Origin: Panacagrimonas sp041603235
GTDB lineage: Bacteria; Pseudomonadota; Gammaproteobacteria; Nevskiales; Nevskiaceae
Direction of reading: 5' to 3'
DNA: 64,000 nt
Assembly (NCBI GenBank): GCA_041603235.1
Contig: JBFIES010000005.1
Location: forward strand, 124,001-188,000
Positions within the stretch are counted from its first letter, which is position 1. Every line of letters starts with the position of its first letter. The translations under genes were made by a program, and so were the position numbers. Of this stretch, positions 52,901 to 60,898 are shown piece after piece. Under the pieces are notes generated by a model that was not told where the DNA came from, searched no databases, and saw only the letters and a list, made by a program, of their open reading frames with translations.

Positions 52901-53151
52901 AGGTCAACCTGAACTACGGCATCTGCAAGTTCCCCAACACGGCGGGTAGCGCCTCGGGCGGACGCGGGTACGACATTGTTCCGGGGAATGCGGAGAACTC
53001 GATTGTCTCGTTCCGCGTTCACGCTGAAGACTCCAGCGTCAACATGCCGCCGGTTGCACGCAGTGTTGCCCATGACGAAGGCATTGCCTTGATCGATCAC
53101 TGGATCAATAACGTGCTGAACAACAACTACGATGGCGCGGGGTGCAGGTAA
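49969..53151 (+). CDS. Lipoprotein fusion of parallel beta-helix and diheme c-type cytochrome
   Basis: This chain is 1060 residues if started at TTG 49969, giving MNIHTLPQILRILL and lipobox LIAAC; TTG 49951 and GTG 49960 are also in frame and no ATG is available. After a PGTGD repeat linker comes a right-handed beta-helix (about residues 115-480) with SNNIILDNVISLGASDAG and VIVKNSEALFNVAGYEV. A C-terminal diheme domain follows, with CGSCH at 52507-52521 and CAHCH at 52832-52846. In Shewanella-type genomes the equivalents (SO_2929 beta-helix, SO_2930 diheme cytochrome) are adjacent separate genes. Secretion and surface or periplasmic electron transfer are inferred. Confidence 0.85.
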   Translation: MNIHTLPQILRILLATSLLSLIAACGGGNPNPHAPGPEVELPGPRDPGTGGPGTGDPGTGDPGTGDPGTGDPGTGDPGTGDPGTGDPGTGDPGTGDPGTGDPVDPGDGGGPAGRTFFIDDSVDEEDKALAAFFSARNGDTIEFGEGTFDLSTTLVMSHKSNITIKGQGLDKTVLYFENSSTPEGLALSHMDGIFIEDLTVLDTPGFMIKISSSDHVTMRNVRAMWSSGDGGMDPEKPSTLDTECVHALSLLDAYGRYTDANGNERRYVVDSSNGGYAVYPVLSNNIILDNVISLGASDAGIYVGQSNNVIVKNSEALFNVAGYEVENTDNADLYDNVAHCNTGGFLVFDLPGINQYGERTRIFNNYTGYNNQVNFAPGGIVAIVPQGVGVLQLGYDEVEFFNNTVEFNRTVGYVTVSHELVEGKPVHQDKRMDLYSEGVYIHNNIFTSNGLAPQPPSEEALICAEEVPVIGSVPILGDLLPDEILSVLPCIPTGIDDTHTSLLPTLIVIKALQALDGYGPTGAHIVWDGMYDAEPNDCDLAPEFQSKVDHNGKPDFDGSDFPACLYNKYKFEDPTDSSTRKHPLYWHCYPDSDRPDGNTFSRDGRPFMNFRDTDPFNPPLTDISAHNCPQRFGKQMDRLPPAVVEPFVPGVNGGDTLSDEEVLAICENFSGLSVNRAALPYNCPKLSHYNLFANPTDPRSGFNESGVLFDLTTPLFSDYASKYRVLFLPPGQPATWNEGSSSMPNATLDFPVGTVIAKTFSFKNGADENIVETRLLIHRDAGDGESLWEGMAYQWETDASGNRTEANLALSGGTVPASWNYPDPDPAIDKTYVGSTNAYSIPHPNQCGSCHNNEDRQAGDAPIGPKVRLLNRPMDYDGDGAPDANQLQRLVNLGLLQGAPDLGVNGQLIAANVQRLPRFDVPGDAFNIPGVQQNHPAASAEHNTELRARAWLETNCAHCHNPKGLASSTGVFFDVFRKVNLNYGICKFPNTAGSASGGRGYDIVPGNAENSIVSFRVHAEDSSVNMPPVARSVAHDEGIALIDHWINNVLNNNYDGAGCR
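50107..50271 (+). repeat. PGTGD pentapeptide tandem repeat
   Basis: One PGTGG unit (50107-50121) is followed by ten PGTGD units (50122-50271), each encoded by 15 bases, then PVDPGD. Third-position changes follow a 45-base period over part of the array, indicating expansion of a three-unit block. It forms an acidic, Gly/Pro-rich flexible spacer between the lipid anchor and the beta-helix and is a likely length-variable site. Confidence 0.95.
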
Positions 53152-53179
53152 GGCAGCGCGCAGAAAATAGTAGAGGGGC

Positions 53180-54868
53180 TTACATCACGCCGCAGCCGGC
53201 GAGCATGTCTGCCTGCGGACGGTAAACCCTGCTCTGGACATGAAACAGCCCGAGCAGGGTGTCAAAGATGTTGTCGTGCGAGTACTCGGTCTGCGTTCGC
53301 TCGCGGGTGCAGGCACTGCCCAATGCGGGTGACCACACCACCAGCGGGACCTCCGTCTGATCGCGCGGTGCCAGGGCGTAAGGCATGCCGTGCAGGTAGA
53401 GGCCATTTTCTCCCAGGCTCTCTCCGTGGTCGGATACGAACAGCAGTGTCGGCTCCACTTCAGCGGCATGCTCGCTCAAAATCTTGATCGCGTTCGCTAT
53501 AACGTGATCGGTGTAGAGGATCGTGTTGTCGTAGGCGTTGATGATGGATTCGCGTGAGCAGGTCTGAACGTCGTCGCGCGCGCAGTCCGGTACAAAGTGA
53601 CGGAAGCCTTGCGGATAGCGCTTGTAGTACGACGGGCCATGACTGCCCAGAAGATGCAGCACAATCAGCTGATCGGTCGTTGCCGTCCTGATCCGCTCTG
53701 CAAGACCCTTGAGCAGAATCTCATCGTGGCATTCGCCGTCGTTGCATAACGCGGAATCGGTGTCGCGACGCAGATCTTCGCTCGGCACGCGAATACACAC
53801 GCCTTTGCAGTCGGAGTTGTTGTCGCGCCAGAGCACATCAACGCCGGTTTTCGCCAGGACATCCAGAACATTCTCCTGCGCGCGCGCTGCGTTGCGACTG
53901 AAATCGCTTCGGTCCAGCCGAGAAAACATACACGGCACCGAAATGGCAGTGGCGGTGCCGCATGAGATGACCTTGTTGAAGCTGAAGACACCCGGCAATG
54001 CGGCAAGCTGCGGCGTGGTCTCGCGCGCATAGCCTGCGAGCTGGAAGTTGCTGCGGCGCACCGTTTCGCCGACCACCATCACGACCACGCGCGGTTTGCC
54101 ACTGGCAGCAGGGACGCGAATAGCGTCAGTACCGATGGGCTGAACGACCTCATCCTTGACGCGAAAATCGGCCGTCATCTGCTTGTAGGCCGCAGCGATC
54201 GGCAGGGTCGGATTGACCAGCAGGCGCACCTCGCGGTGTTCGCGCGCCCACAGGCTGACCGTCTTGTAATGGCTCAGCACTAGGCCCAGCAGAATCAGCA
54301 GCATGCCGAGCAGCAGACCTGCCCGCTTGCATGCGTCCATCCAAGGCGATCCAGACTGGATCTGTACGCGCCAGATGAGCAGGCAGGGCAGTACACCGCT
54401 CAGCAATACATGAAGCATCATTCGAACGCTGAGCAACTCGCGGGCTTCGCGTGGGTCAGTCTGCAGGCTGTTGAGGATCATGTTCTGGTCGATGACAACG
54501 CCAAATGTGTCCATGAAGTAGCTGGCGACGGCCGCGATCATCAGCAATGACATCAACAGCGGTTTCAGAAGTCGGCGCTGTCCCAGAACCAGCATAGGCA
54601 GCAGGATCAGGATGCATAGGGCAAGGGCCAGGCTCAGCAAGAGCATCCACTCGGCGGGGCCGTGCGCTGCAGGAATGCCCTTCCAGACCGCTGACCAGAA
54701 CGCGCGATTCTGGGTTGCGGCGATGTAGGCCGTGCTCAGGAGCATGAGCTGAATCGGACCCAGCCGTATCCGTAGAGCTGCCAGCAACCAGGGCCGCAGC
54801 TGCGTCCGTTGCGAGGTGATTGCGAGTTGGCCCGCTGATGCGGGCAGGGGGTAGGGATTCATGAGCAT
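53180..54868 (-). CDS. eptA: Phosphoethanolamine transferase, EptA family
   Basis: This 562-residue inner-membrane enzyme has five hydrophobic helices in the first 200 residues (QLMLLSTAYIAATQ, LLLSLALALCILILLPMLVL and others). A periplasmic alkaline-phosphatase-fold domain follows, with the nucleophile Thr in VVGETVRRSNFQLAGYARETTPQ and zinc-site blocks VISCGTATAISVPCM and LLFVSDHGESLGENGLYLHG. Cysteine pairs match the disulfides of EptA/MCR proteins. It transfers phosphoethanolamine to lipid A and can lower polymyxin binding. The sensor kinase and response regulator genes lie just upstream on the same strand, and the next gene is convergent. Confidence 0.92.
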   Translation of the reverse strand: MLMNPYPLPASAGQLAITSQRTQLRPWLLAALRIRLGPIQLMLLSTAYIAATQNRAFWSAVWKGIPAAHGPAEWMLLLSLALALCILILLPMLVLGQRRLLKPLLMSLLMIAAVASYFMDTFGVVIDQNMILNSLQTDPREARELLSVRMMLHVLLSGVLPCLLIWRVQIQSGSPWMDACKRAGLLLGMLLILLGLVLSHYKTVSLWAREHREVRLLVNPTLPIAAAYKQMTADFRVKDEVVQPIGTDAIRVPAASGKPRVVVMVVGETVRRSNFQLAGYARETTPQLAALPGVFSFNKVISCGTATAISVPCMFSRLDRSDFSRNAARAQENVLDVLAKTGVDVLWRDNNSDCKGVCIRVPSEDLRRDTDSALCNDGECHDEILLKGLAERIRTATTDQLIVLHLLGSHGPSYYKRYPQGFRHFVPDCARDDVQTCSRESIINAYDNTILYTDHVIANAIKILSEHAAEVEPTLLFVSDHGESLGENGLYLHGMPYALAPRDQTEVPLVVWSPALGSACTRERTQTEYSHDNIFDTLLGLFHVQSRVYRPQADMLAGCGVM

Positions 54869-54951
54869 CTGTGTTGGCGGAGGTGTCCGAACACAGATTG
54901 CGCAGGCTGGCGTCAGCGGCCCGTTGCAGAAGCGTTAGTTTTTCGTTGTGC

Positions 54952-56223
54952 TCATTCGGGCACCGGAAAATGAATTTCAAAACGGGTGCCGCTGCCTTCC
55001 GCGCTGCGCACGACGACCGACCAGCCCAGACGATCACAGATGCGCTTGACCAGATAGAGCCCAAGGCCGAGACCACGGCTTTGCGCACCACGAAAATTCC
55101 GGTCGAAGATGCGTTCAAGGCTTTCCGGCGAAATGCCGATGCCGGTGTCCTGCACATGCAAAGCGCCCGGGCGAACATGCACTTCCACCAGCCCCTTTTC
55201 CGTGAAGTGCGCCGCATTGTTGAGCAGATTGCCGATCACGCAGGCGGCCATGCCATGCGGTGCTCGCACGTTTGTCGGCTCGGTGTCGATGCGCAGTTCC
55301 ACGGGTCTGAGTTTGAGTTGCTCGCGTACACCTTCTGCAATGTCGCGGACCATCTGGTCGAGTGCAATGGATTCGCTGGAGTGTCCGCCGTCTTCGCGTG
55401 CCAGGAACAGCAAGGCTTCGATCTGCATGCGCATCTGTGCGGTTGCGCGCTGAATCCGCATGACCCGACCGCGCGTTGCCTGTGACAGGCTGGCGTCGTC
55501 GGCCAACAATTGTGCGGAGCTGTCGATGATCGAAAGCGGCGTGCGCAGTTCGTGACTGGCTTCTTCGGTGAAGGCCTGTTCGCGTGAGACAAAGGCGTCG
55601 AGTCGTTCCATGAATCGGTCGAAAGCCTGCGCGATGATGCCGACGTCAGCGTCGTCAAAGTCCGGTGACAGCTTTTGCGTCTGTTGTCCCGGCTCGGTAT
55701 TGCCAACCGCTTCTGCCAGGCGCGTGACGGGCAGCAGAACCCGTCGTGCCAGCCACAGGGCCAGCAAGACAGCTGCAAGCCACGAGCCCAGCGCACACAG
55801 CCACGCGAGTCGTACGAAGCGTGCTTCCATGGCTTCGAGTGGCTCAAGGTCCAGCACCAGAAACAATCTCGCCCCGTTGACGATCTCATGCGCCACCATG
55901 ACTTCGTGCCCGGCGATATGAATCTCGTCGTAGGTGCCGGGTGTCAGTCCACGCAGGCTGTCCGGAATTCGCGAGGCATCTTCGCCAGCGCTTTGCACAT
56001 AGGTCTTCAGGTTCTCGGTACGGGGGACAGGTGTGGCGGGGTCCGCGCTGAACTGGCTGGCAAAGGCATTGAGCTGGCTTTGCAGATTGATTTCCAGCAC
56101 AGCGCTTTCGAAGTATTCCAGTGCCTGTGAGACCGCAATGTAGTAACCGGCCGTGCTGATGGTCACCATCAACAGGCAGGCCATAACAAGGCGTGAGCGC
56201 AGTCCGGGCCTAGGCAGGCTCAT
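54952..56223 (-). CDS. Sensor histidine kinase, PmrB/QseC-like
   Basis: This 423-residue kinase has a first membrane helix LVMACLLMVTISTAGYYIA, a periplasmic region of about 125 residues, and a second helix LGSWLAAVLLALWLARRVLL. HAMP follows, then the phospho-acceptor His in EASHELRTPLSIID, and ATP-site motifs NLLNNAAHFT, DTGIGISPESL and GLGLGLYLVKRI. ATG 56223 (MSLPRPGLRSRL) overlaps the response regulator stop by 14 bases. It probably senses envelope conditions and controls eptA, which begins 83 bases downstream. Confidence 0.92.
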   Translation of the reverse strand: MSLPRPGLRSRLVMACLLMVTISTAGYYIAVSQALEYFESAVLEINLQSQLNAFASQFSADPATPVPRTENLKTYVQSAGEDASRIPDSLRGLTPGTYDEIHIAGHEVMVAHEIVNGARLFLVLDLEPLEAMEARFVRLAWLCALGSWLAAVLLALWLARRVLLPVTRLAEAVGNTEPGQQTQKLSPDFDDADVGIIAQAFDRFMERLDAFVSREQAFTEEASHELRTPLSIIDSSAQLLADDASLSQATRGRVMRIQRATAQMRMQIEALLFLAREDGGHSSESIALDQMVRDIAEGVREQLKLRPVELRIDTEPTNVRAPHGMAACVIGNLLNNAAHFTEKGLVEVHVRPGALHVQDTGIGISPESLERIFDRNFRGAQSRGLGLGLYLVKRICDRLGWSVVVRSAEGSGTRFEIHFPVPE

Positions 56224-56890
56224 CTGCGCTGATCCGATAGCCCACGCCGTGCAGGGTGTGCAACAGCTTGATGGGTTCAGCATCGTCAATGCTGCGACGC
56301 AAGACATGAATATGTCCGCGCAGGCTGGCATCACTCTCCGGCGGATCGTCTCCCCAGATGGCGCGCTCGGCCGCCTCGCGGGTCAGCACACCGGGCGCGG
56401 CACGCATCAGGGCGTCCAACAGCTTGAGACCCGCGCGGGTCATTTCCAGGCGCCGTTCACCGCGTCTGGCAATCAGGGTGCGGGTATCAAACTCCAAGTC
56501 GGCGACCTGCAGAATTTCGCTGCCGGCATTCTTGCGGCGGCACTGGGCACGCAAGCGTGCGTGCAGTTCGGCCAGCGAGAATGGCTTGGTTAGATAGTCG
56601 TCGGCACCGGCATCAAGTCCGATGATCTTGTCGCGCTCCGTGTCGCGCGCCGTGAGCATGATGATGGGGGTCTGGCTGCGTGCATCCCGGCGAAGGCGGC
56701 GGCACAGGGAAATGCCATCGAGGCCAGGCAGATTGAGGTCCAGAACGATGACATCGTAGTCATTGACCGCCGCAAGATGCAGTCCGGTGATGCCATCGCC
56801 AGCGTAGTCGGGCACGTCGCCGCGCGCAGTCAGGAACTCGCCTATGTTGGCGGCAAGGTCTGAACTGTCTTCGATCAGCAGTATTTTCAT
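56210..56890 (-). CDS. OmpR-family response regulator
   Basis: This 226-residue regulator has a receiver domain (MKILLIEDSSDLAANIGEFL, phospho-Asp in VIVLDLNLPGLDG, Thr in MLTARDTERDKI, Lys in YLTKPFSLAEL). The C-terminal winged helix carries ERRLEMTRAGLKLLDALMRAAPGVLTREAAERAIWGDDPPESDASLRGHIHVLRRSID. It is the partner of the overlapping kinase gene, and the pair with eptA resembles PmrAB-eptA or ColRS-type arrangements. Confidence 0.94.
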   Translation of the reverse strand: MKILLIEDSSDLAANIGEFLTARGDVPDYAGDGITGLHLAAVNDYDVIVLDLNLPGLDGISLCRRLRRDARSQTPIIMLTARDTERDKIIGLDAGADDYLTKPFSLAELHARLRAQCRRKNAGSEILQVADLEFDTRTLIARRGERRLEMTRAGLKLLDALMRAAPGVLTREAAERAIWGDDPPESDASLRGHIHVLRRSIDDAEPIKLLHTLHGVGYRISADEPA

Positions 56891-56963
56891 AAGGGGCGAT
56901 CCAACTGCCCGAGCTTAAGTGCGCAAGTGTTGGATTATCGTTGAGATCAAAAAGAAGCCCTGC

Positions 56964-57677
56964 TCACGCCACAAGCATCTTGCCGATCAGGCCCAGCAGA
57001 AAGCCAGCCACCGCGCCGAGCGCCGGAATCCATCGGCTGTCCAGTTTTGCCTGTGGCGCAATGTCTTCAAAGATCAGATACAGGATGCCGCCACTGGCAA
57101 ACAGCATGAGCGCGCCCATCACGCCGTCGTTGCCAGACAGCAGGTAATACCCGCTCAGTCCCGCCGCCGGGCCTGCCAAAGCCAGCAGTCCGAAAACCAT
57201 GACGATTCGCTTGGCGGGAATTTTTGCGCTGTTCGAAATTTCCTCGAACGCGTTGAAGCCTTCCGGTACGTTCTGCAGAAAGATCAGCCCCGCCAGCAGC
57301 AGGCCCGTTTGCTCACCTGCCGCAAATGCTGCGCCCAGGGCAATCGCTTCCGGTATGAAGTCCGACAGCATCGCTACCAGTTGCCCGGCTGAACTGCGCA
57401 GTTTGCTGAGCACGATATCCAGCACGCAGAAGAAAACGCCGCCTGCTGAGAATGCCAGCGCGGCGGCGGGAATCGGCAGTTTTTCGGCGCCGTCGGGGAC
57501 CAAGACCAGTGCGACGGCCGACATCAAGGCGCCGCCACCGAAAGCCACAATGAAGTGGCGCCACTCGTTGCCGAGCCAGCTCGGGTGGCGAATGTCCACG
57601 CTGGCCAGCAGGGCGCCAATGGGCATGGCGGACCCCGCTAGAAGCGAGAGCACAACGACGACGAGGACTTCCGGCAC
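56964..57677 (-). CDS. ZIP family metal transporter
   Basis: This 237-residue membrane protein has about eight helices. The paired metal-binding segments of ZIP transporters appear as AMLSDFIPEAIALGAAF and IFLQNVPEGFNAFEE; the first lacks the usual His before the Pro-Glu, with Asp-Phe instead. It would move zinc or another divalent ion into the cytoplasm. It ends 73 bases before the response regulator start on the same strand, with the CoA-transferase gene upstream. Confidence 0.85.
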   Translation of the reverse strand: MPEVLVVVVLSLLAGSAMPIGALLASVDIRHPSWLGNEWRHFIVAFGGGALMSAVALVLVPDGAEKLPIPAAALAFSAGGVFFCVLDIVLSKLRSSAGQLVAMLSDFIPEAIALGAAFAAGEQTGLLLAGLIFLQNVPEGFNAFEEISNSAKIPAKRIVMVFGLLALAGPAAGLSGYYLLSGNDGVMGALMLFASGGILYLIFEDIAPQAKLDSRWIPALGAVAGFLLGLIGKMLVA

Positions 57678-57714
57678 GAGCAGTGCGATGTTTCAGCCAG
57701 AGCCCGACGAGCGC

Positions 57715-58836
57715 TCAGGCTGCGGGGTCAATGCCCCACTGCGCCAGGCGGGCTTCGCGATCGGCTTCATCATCGGCAGGTGACACCAACGGGGTCCTGC
57801 TGAACTTGGGTGTCCTGACCGGGTGAGTCTCGTTGCCAATCTGCGTGAAGCTTTTGCGTGCCTGATTGTGTGGATGCTGCGGGGCTTCATTCATCGACAT
57901 GACCGGCGCCACGCAGGCATCGCTGCCTTCAAACACCTGAATCCAGTGGGCGCGGTCGTGTTGCTTGAAGATGGCTTCGAAGCGCTGGTGCATTTCTGCA
58001 TCCGTATGGACACGCGACATGATGTCCTTGGATTCAGCGGCGAGCCCCAGCTTTTCAATCAGCATCATGCGGAATTGCGGTTCCAGTGAGCCGACTGACA
58101 TGAACTGGCCGTCTGCGCATTCGTAGCAGCGGTAGTAGAAAGAGCTGCCGTCGAGCATGTTGCCGTCACGTTCAACCGGCCAAGCACCCGCACTCTTCAT
58201 GCCGAAGATCGGCGCCAGCAGCGTGCCAGCGCCTTCGACCATGGCGGCGTCGATGACCTGCCCTTTGCCAGAGGTCCTGGTTTCGAGCAGCGCACTGACG
58301 ATGCCCAGCGCCAGTACCATGCCGCCGCCGCCGTAATCGCCCACCAGATTCAGTGGCGGTGGCGGTGGCGATCCGGCCTTGCCCATGGAGTGCAGTGCGC
58401 CGGAGAGGCTGATGTAGTTGATGTCGTGACCGGCGATCTTGGCCAGCGGCCCGGTCTGTCCCCAACCTGTCATACGCGCGTACACCAGACGCGGATTGCG
58501 CTCGAGCGCCACATCCGGTCCCAGGCCGAGACGTTCCATGACCCCAGGCCGAAAGCCTTCGACGATGACGTCGGTTTGCTCGATGAGCTTGAGCACACGC
58601 TCGCGTCCGGCGTCGGACTTCAGGTCCAGCTTGATCATGCCGCTGCGGCCGCGACTGACCACCGGCACGCTGCCGAAAGGATTGGCCGGGCCGCTGCGCC
58701 CTACGGTGAGGACGTTGGCGCCCAGATCAGCCAGCAACATGGTGCCGAACGGGCCCGGGCCGATGCCGTCCATTTCCAGGACCTTGATGCCGCTGAGCGG
58801 GCCGCGTGAGGGGGTGCCTGAAGCGTCTTTGTTCAT
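57715..58836 (-). CDS. Class III CoA-transferase family, alpha-methylacyl-CoA racemase-like
   Basis: This 373-residue protein has GIKVLEMDGIGPGPFGTMLLADLGANVLTV at the start. The AMACR catalytic pair appears present, with His in IAGHDINYISLSGAL and Asp in VGDYGGGGMVLALGIVSALL. Racemisation of 2-methylacyl-CoA, as in branched-chain or steroid side-chain degradation, is thus more likely than CoA transfer. The acyl-CoA dehydrogenase gene lies 81 bases upstream on the same strand, consistent with a shared pathway. Confidence 0.88.
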   Translation of the reverse strand: MNKDASGTPSRGPLSGIKVLEMDGIGPGPFGTMLLADLGANVLTVGRSGPANPFGSVPVVSRGRSGMIKLDLKSDAGRERVLKLIEQTDVIVEGFRPGVMERLGLGPDVALERNPRLVYARMTGWGQTGPLAKIAGHDINYISLSGALHSMGKAGSPPPPPLNLVGDYGGGGMVLALGIVSALLETRTSGKGQVIDAAMVEGAGTLLAPIFGMKSAGAWPVERDGNMLDGSSFYYRCYECADGQFMSVGSLEPQFRMMLIEKLGLAAESKDIMSRVHTDAEMHQRFEAIFKQHDRAHWIQVFEGSDACVAPVMSMNEAPQHPHNQARKSFTQIGNETHPVRTPKFSRTPLVSPADDEADREARLAQWGIDPAA

Positions 58837-58917
58837 GGTGGTAATCAGGTTCGGTTTTGGTGGGAAATGATGGTGCGCCGATCTTGGTGTGCGGCGCTGC
58901 GCAGAAAATGATGCTTG

Positions 58918-60093
58918 CTAGTGCTTGGCGCTGATCAGTTTGCGCGCGATGCTCCAGCGATGGACCTCGCTGGGGCCATCATAAATTCTGAAGGCGCGCA
59001 TATCCTTGAAGATGCGCATGACGATGGTTTCGGAGGTGACGCCCTGTCCGCCGAGCACCTGAACGCATCGATCCACCACGTTCCAGGTGGCTTCCGAGAC
59101 CATCACCTTGCTCATGCTGGATTCCAGGTTGCCGCGACCACCCTGATCCAGTACCCAGGCCGTATGCCAGATGTTGAGACGGGCACTGTGCAGATCCATC
59201 TCGTTATCAGCCAGCTGGAAACCCACACCTTCATGCTCGCCCAGCGGTTTGCCGAAGGCCTGCCGTTTGCGCGCGTATTCAGTGGCCACGTCGTGCGCAC
59301 GCTGGGCCTGCCCCAGCCAGCGCATGCAGTGGGTCAGGCGCGCCGGTGCCAGCCGCACCTGCGCGTAGCGAAAACCGCGGCCGATCTCTCCCAGCACGTC
59401 GGTGGCAGGTACCCGTAGTCCGTCAAAATGCAGCACGCCGTGTCCGCCGGTAAAACAGGCATCAAGCGAATCCATCAGGCGCTTAAGCCGGATCGCCGGC
59501 TGATCCATGTCAGCCAGAAACATGGTGGCCGAGCCGTCCTCCATCTTGGCCATAATGATGGCAAAGCTCGCGCCCTCGGCGCCGGTAATGAACCACTTGC
59601 TGCCACTGATGAGGTAGTCGTCGCCATCCTTGACCGCAGTGGTCTGCAGCATGGTGGGGTCGGACCCGGCACCCGGTGGCGGCTCGCTCATCGCAAAGCA
59701 GGAGCGGATGCGGCCATCTATCAGCGGCTGCAGCCAGCGCTGCTTCTGCTCCGGCGTTGCCACTTCTTCCAATAGGTGGATATTGCCCTCGTCCGGCGCA
59801 TGAATATTCATCGCTACAGGACCCAGCGGCGAGTAACCAGCGGCCTCAAAAACAATGGCCTTGGCGATGTGAGACAGGCCCAGTCCGCCGAGTTCGGTAG
59901 ACGCATGCGGTGTCAGCAGGCCGGCGCTGCGGGCCCGTTCGACCAGATCTAGGCGCAGCGATTCTTCAGGGCCGTGCGGTCCCTGGCGAGGATCGTTCTC
60001 CAGCGGGATGACCTGCTCGGCGATGAAGGTGCGGGTGCGCTGCTTCAGCGCTTCGAGTTCCGGCGAAATGGAGAAGTCCAAAGTTTTGACCAC
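58918..60093 (-). CDS. Acyl-CoA dehydrogenase, ACAD10/11-like
   Basis: This 391-residue FAD enzyme has MSEPPPGAGSDPTMLQTTAV, WFITGAEGASFAIIMAK and YARKRQAFGKPLGEHEGV. The C-terminal active-site segment reads IYDGPSEVHRWSIARKLI, with Asp in place of the usual catalytic Glu. That pattern is typical of ACAD10/11-type enzymes, which act with kinase-like partners on hydroxyacyl-CoAs. It is likely cotranscribed with the AMACR-like gene and is divergent from hslV. Confidence 0.88.
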   Translation of the reverse strand: MVKTLDFSISPELEALKQRTRTFIAEQVIPLENDPRQGPHGPEESLRLDLVERARSAGLLTPHASTELGGLGLSHIAKAIVFEAAGYSPLGPVAMNIHAPDEGNIHLLEEVATPEQKQRWLQPLIDGRIRSCFAMSEPPPGAGSDPTMLQTTAVKDGDDYLISGSKWFITGAEGASFAIIMAKMEDGSATMFLADMDQPAIRLKRLMDSLDACFTGGHGVLHFDGLRVPATDVLGEIGRGFRYAQVRLAPARLTHCMRWLGQAQRAHDVATEYARKRQAFGKPLGEHEGVGFQLADNEMDLHSARLNIWHTAWVLDQGGRGNLESSMSKVMVSEATWNVVDRCVQVLGGQGVTSETIVMRIFKDMRAFRIYDGPSEVHRWSIARKLISAKH

Positions 60094-60280
60094 CTGATGC
60101 TTTGTGCGGGAGCGCCCAATTGTGCCGCATGCGCCTGTTTGGCGCGCCGCCGGAATTCTGTATTACCCTGATTTGAAACAATTTGTCTTGCCCGTGCCGG
60201 GCCTGTTCGTCGCCCATGGCTTGAATCGCTCCAATGGGGCCTCATCTTCGGACTTCGGCCAGACCAAGGAAGATGATCCG

Positions 60281-60823
60281 ATGAAGCAGTTTGACGGCAC
60301 CACCATTCTCAGCGTGCGGCGTGGCAATCAGGTTGCCCTGGGTGGCGATGGCCAGGTGTCCATGGGCAACACCATGGTCAAGGGCAATGCCCGCAAGGTT
60401 CGGCGCCTCTACAACGACAAGGTGATGGCGGGTTTTGCCGGCGGCACCGCGGATGCATTCACCCTGTTCGAACGCTTTGAAGGCAAGCTGGAAAAGCACT
60501 CCGGGCAGTTGGTCCGCGCCGCAGTGGAAATGGCCAAGGACTGGCGCACAGATCGTTATTTGCGTCGTCTGGAAGCCCTGCTGCTGGTTGCTGACAGTGA
60601 AGCCTCCCTGATGATTTCCGGTAACGGCGATGTGATGGAGCCGGAGCCCCATGGCGTCATGGGTATTGGCTCGGGTGGCAGTTTCGCCACCGCCGCTGCA
60701 CGCGCGCTGGTCGAAAATACTGAACTCAGTGCAAGAGAGATCGTCGAAAAAGCATTGAACGTGGCGGCAGACATCTGCATCTACACCAATCACTCGCTGA
60801 CGATAGAACACATCGACCTTTGA
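60281..60823 (+). CDS. hslV: ATP-dependent protease HslVU, peptidase subunit
   Basis: This 180-residue threonine protease forms the double hexameric core of HslVU. The catalytic Thr is Thr7 in MKQFDGTTILSVRRGNQ, exposed after removal of a six-residue propeptide, as in other non-enterobacterial HslV. VALGGDGQVSMGNTMVKG, KVMAGFAGGTADAFTLFERFE and ICIYTNHSLTIEHI are conserved. ATG 60281 follows AAGGA; the open frame runs much further upstream without support. The hslU gene begins 75 bases downstream. Confidence 0.96.
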   Translation: MKQFDGTTILSVRRGNQVALGGDGQVSMGNTMVKGNARKVRRLYNDKVMAGFAGGTADAFTLFERFEGKLEKHSGQLVRAAVEMAKDWRTDRYLRRLEALLLVADSEASLMISGNGDVMEPEPHGVMGIGSGGSFATAAARALVENTELSAREIVEKALNVAADICIYTNHSLTIEHIDL

Positions 60824-60898
60824 TGAGCGACCCTTGCCGGGTATCGCCGCTCGCGTCGCAGGACGCGAAAAATTGAATCTTATTTTCTGGATGACTTA

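Noticed and set aside
51382..53100. 572-codon minus-strand open frame opposite the beta-helix/cytochrome gene
   Set aside because: It is a shadow of a real gene: the plus strand has heme motifs, a signal peptide and a beta-helix, while the minus translation has no domains.
60094..60280. Heat-shock (sigma-32) promoter before hslV
   Set aside because: A TTGAAA-like hexamer is present, but no matching downstream box at suitable spacing was found.
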